Below, one piece after another: positions 40,117 to 48,484 of a stretch of 64,000 nucleotides of DNA. The translations under genes and the position numbers were made by a program. Where the stretch lies: contig NZ_ATXI01000001.1 of the NCBI RefSeq assembly GCF_000421605.1, forward strand, positions 1 through 64,000, read 5' to 3'. Every line of letters begins with the position of its first letter. The first letter of the stretch is position 1. Source of the stretch: Thermodesulfobacterium thermophilum DSM 1276. Lineage in GTDB: Bacteria > Desulfobacterota > Thermodesulfobacteria > Thermodesulfobacteriales > Thermodesulfobacteriaceae. The notes below the pieces were generated by a model. That model saw only the letters and a list, made by a program, of their open reading frames with translations. It ran no database searches and had not been told where the DNA came from.

Positions 40117-40944
40117 ATGACTGAACTTTGGTTATCCTTAGGATTGTTAAAATATGGGCTTTTAGCTGGAGTTTTTCTTGGGATTTCCTTTGCCTTTACT
40201 TCACCCTTTTTGGTTTTAAAAAGAAACTCCCTCTTCCCACACGCCTTAACCCACATTTTATTCTTAGCTATCATCCTTATTTCTATAATCTCTGAATATT
40301 TCCCAGATATTTTTACCTACCCTCTTTTAGAATACCCTATCATGGGGCTGGTAACCCTCTTTTGCACCTCTTTGGTATTTGTTTTAAAGAGAACGTTTAG
40401 ACTTTATGAAGACACAGCAACTTCTATCATCGCCAGTTTAGCCCTTGGTATAGCTTTAATCCTTATTACCAAAACCTCTCAATATGACACGAGACTCCTT
40501 TCCTATCTATTTGGAAGCTTGATGACCGTTACTTCTAAGGATATGTTTAACAGCCTATGGATAGCCTGTCTGACGTTGCTGGTGTTTTATAAATACTATC
40601 CTCTATGGATCACCCAGAAGACAGACCATGAAATCCCTGGGGTTAACTTTAAATGGGCTAACTTTTGGTTTCTTACCATCTTAACCCTTCAGGTGTTTAT
40701 CAGTATCAAACTTATGGGAGTGCTTTTAGTCTCTTCTTTGTTTGTTTTTACCAGTGTTTTAGGGCTAAAAACAGGAAACAACGTAAAACAAACTATTTTT
40801 TTAACTGCTTTAACCAACCTTTTTAGCATCTTATTAGGAACAATAGTTTCTCTAGTATGGGACATTCCTTTTTCAAGTGCTGTAGTTCTTTGTATGAGTT
40901 TTTGGCTGCTAATCTCTTTTATTATGAAAAGAGGGAGGGCTTAA
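40117..40944 (+). CDS. Metal ABC transporter permease (ZnuB/MntC-like)
   Basis: This ABC-3 family membrane protein has eight or so hydrophobic helices. ALTHILFLAIIL resembles the family alignment around the HAL motif, with TSIIASLALGIALILI, LSYLFGSLMTVTSKDM and LMGVLLVSSLFVFTS as further family blocks. I chose the ATG at 40117, two nt after the ATPase stop; a longer frame from 40048 would overlap it by 67 nt. The metal is not identifiable. Confidence 0.88.
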   Translation: MTELWLSLGLLKYGLLAGVFLGISFAFTSPFLVLKRNSLFPHALTHILFLAIILISIISEYFPDIFTYPLLEYPIMGLVTLFCTSLVFVLKRTFRLYEDTATSIIASLALGIALILITKTSQYDTRLLSYLFGSLMTVTSKDMFNSLWIACLTLLVFYKYYPLWITQKTDHEIPGVNFKWANFWFLTILTLQVFISIKLMGVLLVSSLFVFTSVLGLKTGNNVKQTIFLTALTNLFSILLGTIVSLVWDIPFSSAVVLCMSFWLLISFIMKRGRA

Positions 40945-41721
40945 ATGTTAGAGTTTATAGACAGCCATGCTCATCTTAACCTCCCAGAATTTAAAAAAGA
41001 CTTAGAAGATACCATCAACCGGGCTAAACAAAACGGTGTTATCCATTGTGTGGTAGTAGGGATTAACCCTTCTACCAATAAAAAAGCCTTAGACCTGCAT
41101 CAAAAATATCCTGACTTTATTTCCCCGGCTCTGGGTTTTCATCCCCATGAGGTAAAAAAACTTTCTGAAGAAGATTACAAAGAGTTAGAAAAACTTTTGC
41201 CTCAAGCAGTAGCCCTTGGTGAAATCGGACTTGACTGGGTAAAAGAATATTCTCCTAAGGAGATGCAAATCAAACACTTTGAAAGACAACTTGCGATAGC
41301 CAAGTCTCAACAAAAACCGGTAATCCTTCATCTTAGAGGTGAAGAAAACCTCTGGGAGACTGCGATAGCTATCCTTAAAAATTTTTTACCTCTTAACTTT
41401 GTATCTCATTGTTTTACCTCTGGTACTAAAATAGCTAAAAGGATACTTGATATAGGTGGTTATATTTCTATTCCAGGGGTGGTGACCTTTCCTAAAGCAG
41501 AAGAGCTAAGGGCCGCTGTAAAGTTTATTCCTTTAGAACGAATACTTATAGAAACGGACTGCCCTTATCTAACCCCTATGCCTTTCAGAGGAAAAAGAAA
41601 TGAACCTGCTTTTTTACCTTATACCGCTCAAAAAATAGCAGAAGTAAAAGGACTCCCTTTAGAGGAAATAGCAGAAAAAGTTAAAGAAAACACTATAAGA
41701 TTTTTTTCTTTGGTGCTATAA
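40945..41721 (+). CDS. tatD: TatD family metal-dependent hydrolase
   Basis: These amidohydrolase-fold metalloenzymes act as DNases or RNases. IDSHAHLNLPEF has the HxH metal site; ALGFHPHEV, ALGEIGLDWV, VILHLRGEE, FVSHCFTSG and LIETDCPYLTPMPFRGKRNEPAFL give the remaining ligands in order. At 258 residues it is normal. GGGAGG precedes the start, which immediately follows the permease stop. aspS is 38 nt downstream. Confidence 0.94.
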   Translation: MLEFIDSHAHLNLPEFKKDLEDTINRAKQNGVIHCVVVGINPSTNKKALDLHQKYPDFISPALGFHPHEVKKLSEEDYKELEKLLPQAVALGEIGLDWVKEYSPKEMQIKHFERQLAIAKSQQKPVILHLRGEENLWETAIAILKNFLPLNFVSHCFTSGTKIAKRILDIGGYISIPGVVTFPKAEELRAAVKFIPLERILIETDCPYLTPMPFRGKRNEPAFLPYTAQKIAEVKGLPLEEIAEKVKENTIRFFSLVL

Positions 41722-41759
41722 TATAGAAGCAATTTTTAAGGATTGGGGAGGATGGTTAA

Positions 41760-43562
41760 ATGCGGCTTAAAAGAGAGGTCTATATAGGTGAATTAAACAA
41801 AGATTTTATAGGAAAAGAAGTTACTGTTTCTGGTTGGGTGCTTAGAAGACGAGACCATGGAGGTATCATCTTTTTAGACTTAAGAGATAGGTCTGGTCTA
41901 CTTCAGGTAGTTTTTGAAGAAGATATAGACCCACAGATACATAACTTAGCTGACTCCATTAGAATAGAGTATGTAGTAAGTGTTAGAGGTAAGATAAGGA
42001 AAAGACCAGAAGGAATGGAAAACCCTAAGATTTCTACCGGTGACATAGAGCTCGTAGCTACAGACGTAGAAATACATAACACCTCAAAAACCCCACCCTT
42101 CCCGCTTGACGAAGACCTTTCTGAGGTCTCCGAAGCTCTTCGTTTAAAATACCGTTATTTAGAGATGAGAAGTCCTGAAGGTTTAACCCCTTTTATCTTT
42201 AGACACAAGGGAAACCATTCCATAAGAGAATTCTTAAACAGTAGAGGTTTTTTAGAGATTGAAACCCCTTACCTAACTAAAAGTACCCCTGAAGGAGCAA
42301 GAGACTATCTGGTTCCAAGCCGTCTTTATCCTGGCAAGTTTTATGCCTTACCTCAATCCCCTCAGCTTTTTAAACAGATTTTGATGGTAGCAGGGGTAGA
42401 CCGGTACTATCAGATTGTAAGATGCTTTAGGGATGAGGACCTTAGGGCAGACAGACAACCAGAGTTTACTCAGCTTGACATGGAGATGTCCTTTGTAGAA
42501 GAACAGGACGTGATGGCGCTTATAGAAGAACTTATGAGTTACATTTTTGAAAAGAACCTGGGAATTACCCTTTCAACACCTTTTCCGGTGATAACCTTTG
42601 AAAAAGCCTTAGAGGAATATGGTACAGACCGACCTGACCTAAGGTTTGACCTAAAATTACAAAACCTGTCTGAGTTGTTTAAAGATTCTTCTTTTAAAGT
42701 CTTTCGAGGTGCTTTAGATGCAGGTGGGGTGGTCAAAGGGTTAAAAGCCCCTGCCACTTTTTCTCGAAAAGAGTTAGAAGATTTGACTAAGTTTGCTCAA
42801 GACTTAGGAGCCAAAGGTCTTGCCTGGATCAAATACAGTAAAAACGGAAAAACCTTTGAAGAGAAATGGAACTCCCCTATCGTAAAATTTTTTGAACCCT
42901 CTGTTTTAGAACGACTGGTAGAAGTCTTTAAGGTTGAAGAAGAACAAGTTACCTTCTTTTTTGTGGCTGACTCTAAAGAAATTGCTAACTTAGTTTTAGG
43001 GGAGCTAAGAAAACATATAGCAAACAAGCTTAACTTAATACCTCAAGGAGTTTTTACCTTCACTTGGGTGGTAGATTTTCCACTTTTTGAATGGGATGAT
43101 GAAGAAAACAGACTGGTTTCTGTGCACCATCCTTTTACCCATCCTAAAGAAGAAGACCTTCCTCTTTTAGACACAGACCCCCTTAAAGTAAGGGCTAGGG
43201 CCTATGACTTGGTTTTAAATGGTATAGAAGTAGGAGGTGGAAGTATTCGTATCCATCGTAAAGACTTACAACAAAAAATCTTTAAACTTTTAAGTATCTC
43301 AGAAGAAGAGGCTGAAGAAAAATTTGGGTTCTTGCTTAGTGCTTTAGAATTTGGAGCTCCTCCTCATGGTGGAATAGCCTTTGGACTTGACAGATTAATC
43401 ATGCTTATGCTTGGGAAAAAGAGTATAAGAGAAGTTATAGCCTTTCCGAAAACTCAAAGAGCCCAATGTCTACTTACCGGCGCACCTGCAGAGGTTAAAA
43501 TAGAACAGATACTGGAACTACATCTTCTTCCTGGATGGGAAAAAAAACCTAAAACAGAATGA
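41760..43562 (+). CDS. aspS: Aspartyl-tRNA synthetase, probably non-discriminating
   Basis: This bacterial-type AspRS charges tRNA-Asp. It has the N-terminal anticodon OB fold (GWVLRRRDHGGIIFLDLRDRSGLLQVVF in pieces), class II motif 2 (RCFRDEDLRADRQPEFTQLDMEMSF), the GAD insertion and motif 3 (GIAFGLDRLIMLMLG). The sequence RRRDHGG carries His where discriminating enzymes such as E. coli usually have Leu; with established work on Pseudomonas AspRS this points to a non-discriminating enzyme that also makes Asp-tRNA-Asn for GatCAB. 600 residues. It overlaps the next gene (ATGA). Confidence 0.96.
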   Translation: MRLKREVYIGELNKDFIGKEVTVSGWVLRRRDHGGIIFLDLRDRSGLLQVVFEEDIDPQIHNLADSIRIEYVVSVRGKIRKRPEGMENPKISTGDIELVATDVEIHNTSKTPPFPLDEDLSEVSEALRLKYRYLEMRSPEGLTPFIFRHKGNHSIREFLNSRGFLEIETPYLTKSTPEGARDYLVPSRLYPGKFYALPQSPQLFKQILMVAGVDRYYQIVRCFRDEDLRADRQPEFTQLDMEMSFVEEQDVMALIEELMSYIFEKNLGITLSTPFPVITFEKALEEYGTDRPDLRFDLKLQNLSELFKDSSFKVFRGALDAGGVVKGLKAPATFSRKELEDLTKFAQDLGAKGLAWIKYSKNGKTFEEKWNSPIVKFFEPSVLERLVEVFKVEEEQVTFFFVADSKEIANLVLGELRKHIANKLNLIPQGVFTFTWVVDFPLFEWDDEENRLVSVHHPFTHPKEEDLPLLDTDPLKVRARAYDLVLNGIEVGGGSIRIHRKDLQQKIFKLLSISEEEAEEKFGFLLSALEFGAPPHGGIAFGLDRLIMLMLGKKSIREVIAFPKTQRAQCLLTGAPAEVKIEQILELHLLPGWEKKPKTE

Positions 43563-44011
43563 TAAAATTTTTTTTAGAAGGAAGCCTGAAAGGTTTAGGC
43601 AAATGGCTCCTGTTTTTAGGCTATCCTGTAATCTTTTGTGAAGGCAAAATTTCAGACCAGGATATTTTAAAACATAAAGATTGTATTTTTCTTATCACCA
43701 GCCCTGAAACAGCCATAAGGTTAGAAAAAGCAGGAGTAAAATTTTTACTTCTCCCCAGAGATAACCTAAAAACTCAGCTTAAACTTTGTTTAAATCGCCT
43801 TAACCTTAAACCTGAGCTTAAACTTAACCTTTGTACGTTATGCGGAGGACAACTTATCCCTGTGAACAAAGAAGACTTTAAATCTCTTATACCTGAAAAA
43901 GTATATCAACGTTATGAGGAATTCAACTACTGCCCTTCCTGTCAAAAACTTTATTGGGAAGGAGATCACGTAAAAAGGCTTCAAGAAAAGTTTCAAAAAC
44001 TTATTTCTTAA
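43559..44011 (+). CDS. Mut7-C RNase domain protein
   Basis: This 150-residue protein resembles the Mut7-C domain, a PIN-like RNase fused to a zinc ribbon. The ribbon is clear: CTLCGGQLIPV, then YCPSCQKLYWEGDH. The N-terminal part (FFLEGSLKGLGKWLLFLGYPV) aligns with the usual start, but the expected leading Asp appears to be Glu, and ISDQDILKHKD retains acidic residues. Nuclease activity is therefore uncertain. It overlaps aspS (ATGA) and the convergent etfA end by 11 nt. Confidence 0.83.
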   Translation: MIKFFLEGSLKGLGKWLLFLGYPVIFCEGKISDQDILKHKDCIFLITSPETAIRLEKAGVKFLLLPRDNLKTQLKLCLNRLNLKPELKLNLCTLCGGQLIPVNKEDFKSLIPEKVYQRYEEFNYCPSCQKLYWEGDHVKRLQEKFQKLIS

Positions 44012-45008
44012 GTTTTTTTATCAATAAGTCTAACACTTTAGAAGCATCTCCTATCAACGCAAGATGTGCCATTTTAACCAGTGGAGCTTCTTTATCGGTG
44101 TTTACCGCCACGATAAACTCTGAGTTTTCCATCCCTACAGTATGTTGAAGTGCTCCAGAGATCCCAAACCCTATATAAACTTTAGGTCTAACAGTTACTC
44201 CACTTACCCCAATCATCCGGTCTTCTTCAACCCAACCTTCGTAGCAAACCGGACGTGTAGCCCCAACCTCAGCTTTTAGGAGCTGAGCCAGCTCAAAAAG
44301 CTTCTTAAAGTTTTCCTTAGACTTAAGCCCTCTCCCTCCAGCCACAACCACTTTAGCGGTAGAAAGCCTGTTAGGTTGCTTGGCAGAGGGTTTAAAATTT
44401 CTAACCTTTATTTTACTTGCCCAAGTAAATTCCTCAGGCATTGCTACTTCAAAAAACTTCGGTTCTCTTTCTCCGTAAGAAGGAGAAAAGGCACCGATAG
44501 AAAGGGTTGCCATAACAGGTGTAGTTTTTGATATAAGTTTAGCTATGATGTTTTCTCCATAAGTAGGTCTTGCCATAACTATCTTTCCGTCTTCTACCTC
44601 TAAATGATTAACATGAGCACAAAGACCTAAATTTAATTTTCCGGCTATCCTTGGAGCCAAAGCACAACCAAGTGAGGTTGCCGGGAAAAACAACCCGTAA
44701 GGAGAGGTTTTTTTGACAATTTCTATCAAAACTTCAGCATATAAATCATCTTTAAAATGGACCAACTCTTGATGACAAACCATCCAAACTTCATCAGCAA
44801 TAGATTTTTTTAACACCTCTAAATCCTGGAAAGATTTAAGATTATCTATCAAACAAACAAGCACCACCTTTTTATCTAACTTTAGGCCTAATTCTTTTAA
44901 AGGAGTAAGCACTTCTATAGCCGAAGGGTGTAATTTCCCGTTAAAAATTTCTCCAAAAGCTAAAAGACTTCCTTTCCCAAGTTCTTCTAAGTGCTTTTTT
45001 TCGATCAT
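44001..45008 (-). CDS. etfA: Electron transfer flavoprotein alpha subunit
   Basis: EtfA holds the FAD that accepts electrons from acyl-CoA dehydrogenases. Its C-terminal FAD-binding domain has VVVAGGRGLKSKENFKKLFELAQLLKAEVGATRPVCYEGWVEEDRMIGVSGVTVRPKVYIGFGISGALQHTVGM, in pieces the full signature, and IVAVNTDKEAPL. At 335 residues it is normal. It follows etfB by 9 nt in the order acd-etfB-etfA. Confidence 0.95.
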   Translation of the reverse strand: MIEKKHLEELGKGSLLAFGEIFNGKLHPSAIEVLTPLKELGLKLDKKVVLVCLIDNLKSFQDLEVLKKSIADEVWMVCHQELVHFKDDLYAEVLIEIVKKTSPYGLFFPATSLGCALAPRIAGKLNLGLCAHVNHLEVEDGKIVMARPTYGENIIAKLISKTTPVMATLSIGAFSPSYGEREPKFFEVAMPEEFTWASKIKVRNFKPSAKQPNRLSTAKVVVAGGRGLKSKENFKKLFELAQLLKAEVGATRPVCYEGWVEEDRMIGVSGVTVRPKVYIGFGISGALQHTVGMENSEFIVAVNTDKEAPLVKMAHLALIGDASKVLDLLIKKLKK

Positions 45009-45017
45009 GTCTCACCT

Positions 45018-45812
45018 CTAACGATGGATTAATCCTTTTTGTTCTAAAACAGAGATAAGCTTTTCTACCAGAAAAGAAGGTTCTCCCTCCAACACCTGTC
45101 CCTTGGCCTCAAATTTTTTCTCAAAAACATCTACTACCTGAGTAGGTGAACCATTCAGTCCTAATTTTTCGGAAGATAATCCCAGATCTTTGGCTGTAAA
45201 AACCAAGGGATCTTTTTCTTTGACCTCTAAAAGTCTCTTTAAAGAGGGTGGCCTTAGATAGTCAAAAGCCTCAGGTAAAACAGAAGCTACAAAAGGAGGT
45301 TCTACCTCTAACTCTTCTTCACCATACTCTGTCTGTCTTAGCACTACCCAATTATTCCTTTCTTTTAAAACGGTTTTAACATTAGTAATAGATGGCAATC
45401 CAAGTAAAGCTGCTGTTTCCGGAGGAACTTGAGAGGTCTCTCCGTCTATGGATTTAAGACCCATAAGGACTAAAGAATAAGGGGACATCTTTTTGATAGC
45501 CTCAGCAAGGACATAACTTGTAGCTAAGGTATCTGCACCAGCAAAAGCCCTGTCAGACAAAAGTACCATTTCATCAGCCCCTATCCCGTATACCTCTTTT
45601 AAAAGAGGTATAACATTAGGAGGACCCATAGTAATCACAGTAACCTTCAATCCATAATTTTCTTTAAGCCTTACGGCCATTTCTACAGCCTGTCTGTCTG
45701 GAGGGTTAAGAATTAGTTCTAAACTATCTCTCTTTAGGGTATGGGTCACTGGGTCTACCTTAACTGTCCCTGGTTTAGGCACCCCTTTTATACAAAGGAT
45801 TATTTTTTCCAT
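45018..45812 (-). CDS. etfB: Electron transfer flavoprotein beta subunit
   Basis: EtfB is the partner of EtfA and binds AMP or, in bifurcating types, a second FAD. ILNPPDRQAVEMAVRLKENYGLKVTVITMGPPNVIPLL and SDRAFAGADTLATSYVLAEAIKK are typical, followed by GLKSIDGETSQVPPETAALLGLP. At 264 residues it is normal. I cannot tell from sequence reading whether it is of the bifurcating group. Confidence 0.95.
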   Translation of the reverse strand: MEKIILCIKGVPKPGTVKVDPVTHTLKRDSLELILNPPDRQAVEMAVRLKENYGLKVTVITMGPPNVIPLLKEVYGIGADEMVLLSDRAFAGADTLATSYVLAEAIKKMSPYSLVLMGLKSIDGETSQVPPETAALLGLPSITNVKTVLKERNNWVVLRQTEYGEEELEVEPPFVASVLPEAFDYLRPPSLKRLLEVKEKDPLVFTAKDLGLSSEKLGLNGSPTQVVDVFEKKFEAKGQVLEGEPSFLVEKLISVLEQKGLIHR

Positions 45813-45826
45813 CTCTGACCTCTCGT

Positions 45827-46978
45827 TTATTTATAGTGTTTAAGCAACTCTCTGGCAATCACGTTTCTCTGGATCTCATTTGTCCCTTCGTAAATCTGCA
45901 GACACTTTGCATCTCTAAAATACTTTTGAACAGGATAATCTCTCATATAACCTAAACCACCCATCATTTGGATAGCTCTTTCGGTAACCCACATAGCCAC
46001 ATCTGTGGCAAAACATTTTACCATAGATGAAGCCCCAGAAAAATCTTTAGCCCCCCGATCTATAAACCGGGCTACACTATAAAGTAAACTCCTTGAAGCC
46101 TCGATTTTCATCGCCATATCAGCAAAGGTATGGCTTACTGCTTGAAACTGATAAACAGGTTGCCCAAATTGAATCCTTGAGGAAGCGTGTTTTAAAGAAA
46201 TCTCCATCGCTGCCTGAGCTATTCCTACAGCCTGGGCTCCTGCACCGCATCTGGCATAATCTAAGGTTTTTAAGGCCACGATAAACCCCATACCTTCTTT
46301 AGCAAGAAGTCTTGACTTAGGGATCACACAATCATTAAAAAAAAGCTCAGTGGTAACCGAAGTTCTTAACCCCAACTTCTTTTCCTTTTTGCCTACTGTA
46401 AAACCGGGGTCACCCTTTTCTACTATAAAAGCACTGGCACCTCTTGCCCCTTTAGAAGGGTCTGTAAGGGCTATAACCACATAAATATCTGCTATACCTC
46501 CGTTAGTAATCCACTGTTTTACTCCATTTAATACATAATAGTCTCCTTCTTTTTTAGCTGTAGTTTTGATCCCAAAGGCATCACTTCCTGCCTGAGGTTC
46601 TGTCAAGGCAAAAGCACAAAGGCTCTCTCCTTTAGCGATACGAGGCAAATAATGAGCCTTTTGCTCTTGATTACCAAAAAAAATAATAGGATAAGCTCCA
46701 AGAAAAGAAGCAGCATAAGTAGTAGAAACACCTGCACAATAGTAAGAAAGATGTTCCACCGCAAGACACATCTCCAAACTACCCAAACCCAAGCCTCCAT
46801 ATTCTTTAGGAACAATTATTCCAAAAAAATCGGCTTGGGCTAAGGCCTTTATAGGTCTTTCATTATAAACTTCTTTTTCGTCCCATTCCAAGGCATAGGG
46901 CTTTATATACTCTTCTCCGATCCTTTTGATAAGGTCAACCAACAATTTTTGAGTGTCATTTAGCCCGTAATCAATCAT
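45827..46978 (-). CDS. Acyl-CoA dehydrogenase
   Basis: This flavoenzyme oxidises acyl-CoA at alpha-beta and donates electrons to EtfAB, encoded directly downstream. The signatures are CAFALTEPQAGSDAFGIKTTA, QWITNGGIADIYVV, QFGQPVYQFQAVSHTFADMA and GLGYMRDYPVQKYFRDAKCLQIYEGTNEIQRNVIARELL with the catalytic Glu in YEGTNEIQR. At 383 residues it resembles short-chain/butyryl-CoA enzymes; chain length is not proven. In a sulfate reducer it could serve fatty-acid or amino-acid oxidation. Confidence 0.93.
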   Translation of the reverse strand: MIDYGLNDTQKLLVDLIKRIGEEYIKPYALEWDEKEVYNERPIKALAQADFFGIIVPKEYGGLGLGSLEMCLAVEHLSYYCAGVSTTYAASFLGAYPIIFFGNQEQKAHYLPRIAKGESLCAFALTEPQAGSDAFGIKTTAKKEGDYYVLNGVKQWITNGGIADIYVVIALTDPSKGARGASAFIVEKGDPGFTVGKKEKKLGLRTSVTTELFFNDCVIPKSRLLAKEGMGFIVALKTLDYARCGAGAQAVGIAQAAMEISLKHASSRIQFGQPVYQFQAVSHTFADMAMKIEASRSLLYSVARFIDRGAKDFSGASSMVKCFATDVAMWVTERAIQMMGGLGYMRDYPVQKYFRDAKCLQIYEGTNEIQRNVIARELLKHYK

Positions 46979-47070
46979 AAAAACACTCCTTCAAAATTCA
47001 AAATTTCCTCTATTTTACTAAAAAATCTCTGTTAAGCAAGATAAAAAAGGGAACTTATGAAAAATAGAGA

Positions 47071-47562
47071 TTATGGGTTTAAAGGCCTTAATGTACTTTT
47101 ATATTTCAAAGGAACAGTCTGAGGAAACTGAGTATAATGAACTTTACCTTTTTCGTCTACGTAGTAATAAATTGGGTTGTTCACTTCTAAATTAGAAGGA
47201 AGGTTTTTATTTCTACTTTTTGAGGTTGATTTTTTTTCTTGTTTAGCTTTTTCTCCTTCTTCTCCTAGAGTAAGATAAGGCTTTAACAATTGCAATTTTT
47301 TAGGACCTATCCCTTTTACTTTTTCTACGTCCTCCCAGGATTTAAAAGGCCCGTTTTTCTCACGATAGTCTACAATAGCTTGGGCTGTTTTCTTACCAAT
47401 GCCAGGAAGTTTTTCTAAATCTTCTACTGTAGCCTGATTTATGTCTAATTTTTTAGCAAAAACTAAAGAAACACTCAATAAGACACACAAAAGAAAACCA
47501 ACACTACATAAATAAAAGAAAAGAAAGGGGCGAGAAAGCCCACCCCTTTTATGAAAAGGCAT
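47071..47562 (-). CDS. ComEA-like helix-hairpin-helix protein with DUF4124-like tail
   Basis: An N-terminal hydrophobic segment (FLFFYLCSVGFLLCVLLSVSLVFA) acts as signal or anchor. Next come the paired HhH motifs of ComEA (LDINQATVEDLEKLPGIGKKTAQAIVDYREKNGPF, then VKGIGPKKLQLLKPYL), which bind double-stranded DNA in competence. A lysine-rich linker leads to a short C-terminal module, YYVDEKGKVHYTQFPQ, like DUF4124 envelope proteins. The fusion is unusual. It starts 9 nt after dsrC, so both are probably on one transcript. 163 residues. Confidence 0.85.
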   Translation of the reverse strand: MPFHKRGGLSRPFLFFYLCSVGFLLCVLLSVSLVFAKKLDINQATVEDLEKLPGIGKKTAQAIVDYREKNGPFKSWEDVEKVKGIGPKKLQLLKPYLTLGEEGEKAKQEKKSTSKSRNKNLPSNLEVNNPIYYYVDEKGKVHYTQFPQTVPLKYKSTLRPLNP

Positions 47563-47571
47563 TTTTATGCT

Positions 47572-47892
47572 TTACACACACCCAGTAGGTTTAGGTAATC
47601 CAGCCATCTTACAAGCACCTTTTCCGGGACCAGAGGGAAACAACTCATAGATCTTCTTTAATGGAAATCCGGTAACCTTGGACAAAATTCTAACCATAGG
47701 AGCAACACCGTTCTTCTTGTAGTAATCCTGAAGAACGTTAATCACCTTCCAGTGTTCCTCGGTTAACTCCTGAATACCTTCTAATTCTTTAACATACTCA
47801 ACCCATTCTTTACACCAAGCATCAAGACCACCTGCTAAAAATCCGTCTTCGTCTACTTCAAAAACCTTCCCTTTGTACTCAACTGTTGGCAT
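47572..47892 (-). CDS. dsrC: DsrC sulfur-trafficking protein
   Basis: DsrC is the trisulfide-forming substrate of dissimilatory sulfite reductase. VEYKGKVFEVDEDGFL and HWKVINVLQDYYKKNGVAPMVRILSK are family blocks. The C-terminal arm ends ACKMAGLPKPTGCV: both conserved cysteines are present with the standard 10-residue gap, so this is a genuine DsrC and not a one-Cys TusE. The start is the ATG at 47892, eight nt after AGGAGG; an apparent GTG at 47901 is part of the Shine-Dalgarno. 106 residues. dsrAB is not in the window. Confidence 0.95.
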   Translation of the reverse strand: MPTVEYKGKVFEVDEDGFLAGGLDAWCKEWVEYVKELEGIQELTEEHWKVINVLQDYYKKNGVAPMVRILSKVTGFPLKKIYELFPSGPGKGACKMAGLPKPTGCV

Positions 47893-47975
47893 ACCTAACA
47901 CCTCCTTTTATTTTTTAATAAAACGTTTTTTTCAAAAAAGATATTCTAAACCTTAAAACTTATTTTTACAATTTA

Positions 47976-48003
47976 TTTTTATCTATTTTTACAAAAAAGT
48001 CAA
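47976..48003 (-). promoter_or_regulatory. Candidate promoter for dsrC
   Basis: TTGACT (47998-48003), a 16-nt spacer and TAAAAA (47976-47981) on the minus strand lie about 80 nt before the dsrC start. The leader is very A+T-rich and carries no clear structure. Confidence 0.45.
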
Positions 48004-48011
48004 GGGTAATT

Positions 48012-48464
48012 TTAAAAAATTTCTTTCACCATCGGCACTTCATCACAATCCGGAAATTTTGGACATCTTACGCAGTCTGACCACACCTTGTAAGGCAACT
48101 CAGACTTATTAGTTCTTACAAATCCTACCTTTTCAAAAAAAACAGGCACTCTAGTTAAAACAAAAACCCTTGGTATTTCAAGTTCTTTTGCCTCCTGCAA
48201 ACAAGCCTTTACCAAAGCCAATCCAATACCCTTATTTTGATGCTCTTCACTTACTACCAAAGACCTTATTTCTGCTAAATCTTCCCAGCAAATCTGCAAG
48301 GCACAAGCGGCAACTACTAAATCTTTATCCTGATAAACAAAAAAGTCCCTTACATGTTCATACAATTCAGATAAAGGCCGAGAAATGACCTCTCCAGTTT
48401 TAGAAAAATGTAAAATTAGTTTATAAATATACTTTATGTCAGAAAGCTTGGCTTTTCTTATCAT
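48012..48464 (-). CDS. argA: N-acetylglutamate synthase-like GNAT acetyltransferase
   Basis: This short (150 aa) GNAT protein is of the ArgA type without a kinase-like domain. MIRKAKLSDIKYIYKLI starts the fold, EIRSLVVSEEHQNKGIGLALVKACL is the acetyl-CoA motif A, and the C-terminal PYKVWSDCVRCPKFPDCDEVPM is distinctive for this subgroup, with four cysteines. It would make N-acetylglutamate from glutamate to start arginine synthesis. It lies between a SPOR gene and dsrC, with no other arg biosynthesis gene near. Confidence 0.87.
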   Translation of the reverse strand: MIRKAKLSDIKYIYKLILHFSKTGEVISRPLSELYEHVRDFFVYQDKDLVVAACALQICWEDLAEIRSLVVSEEHQNKGIGLALVKACLQEAKELEIPRVFVLTRVPVFFEKVGFVRTNKSELPYKVWSDCVRCPKFPDCDEVPMVKEIF

Positions 48465-48484
48465 TATTAAAACCTTATAAAAAT

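Noticed and set aside
47893-47901. GTG start extending dsrC
   Set aside because: The GTG is part of the Shine-Dalgarno; the ATG at 47892 gives the standard DsrC length.
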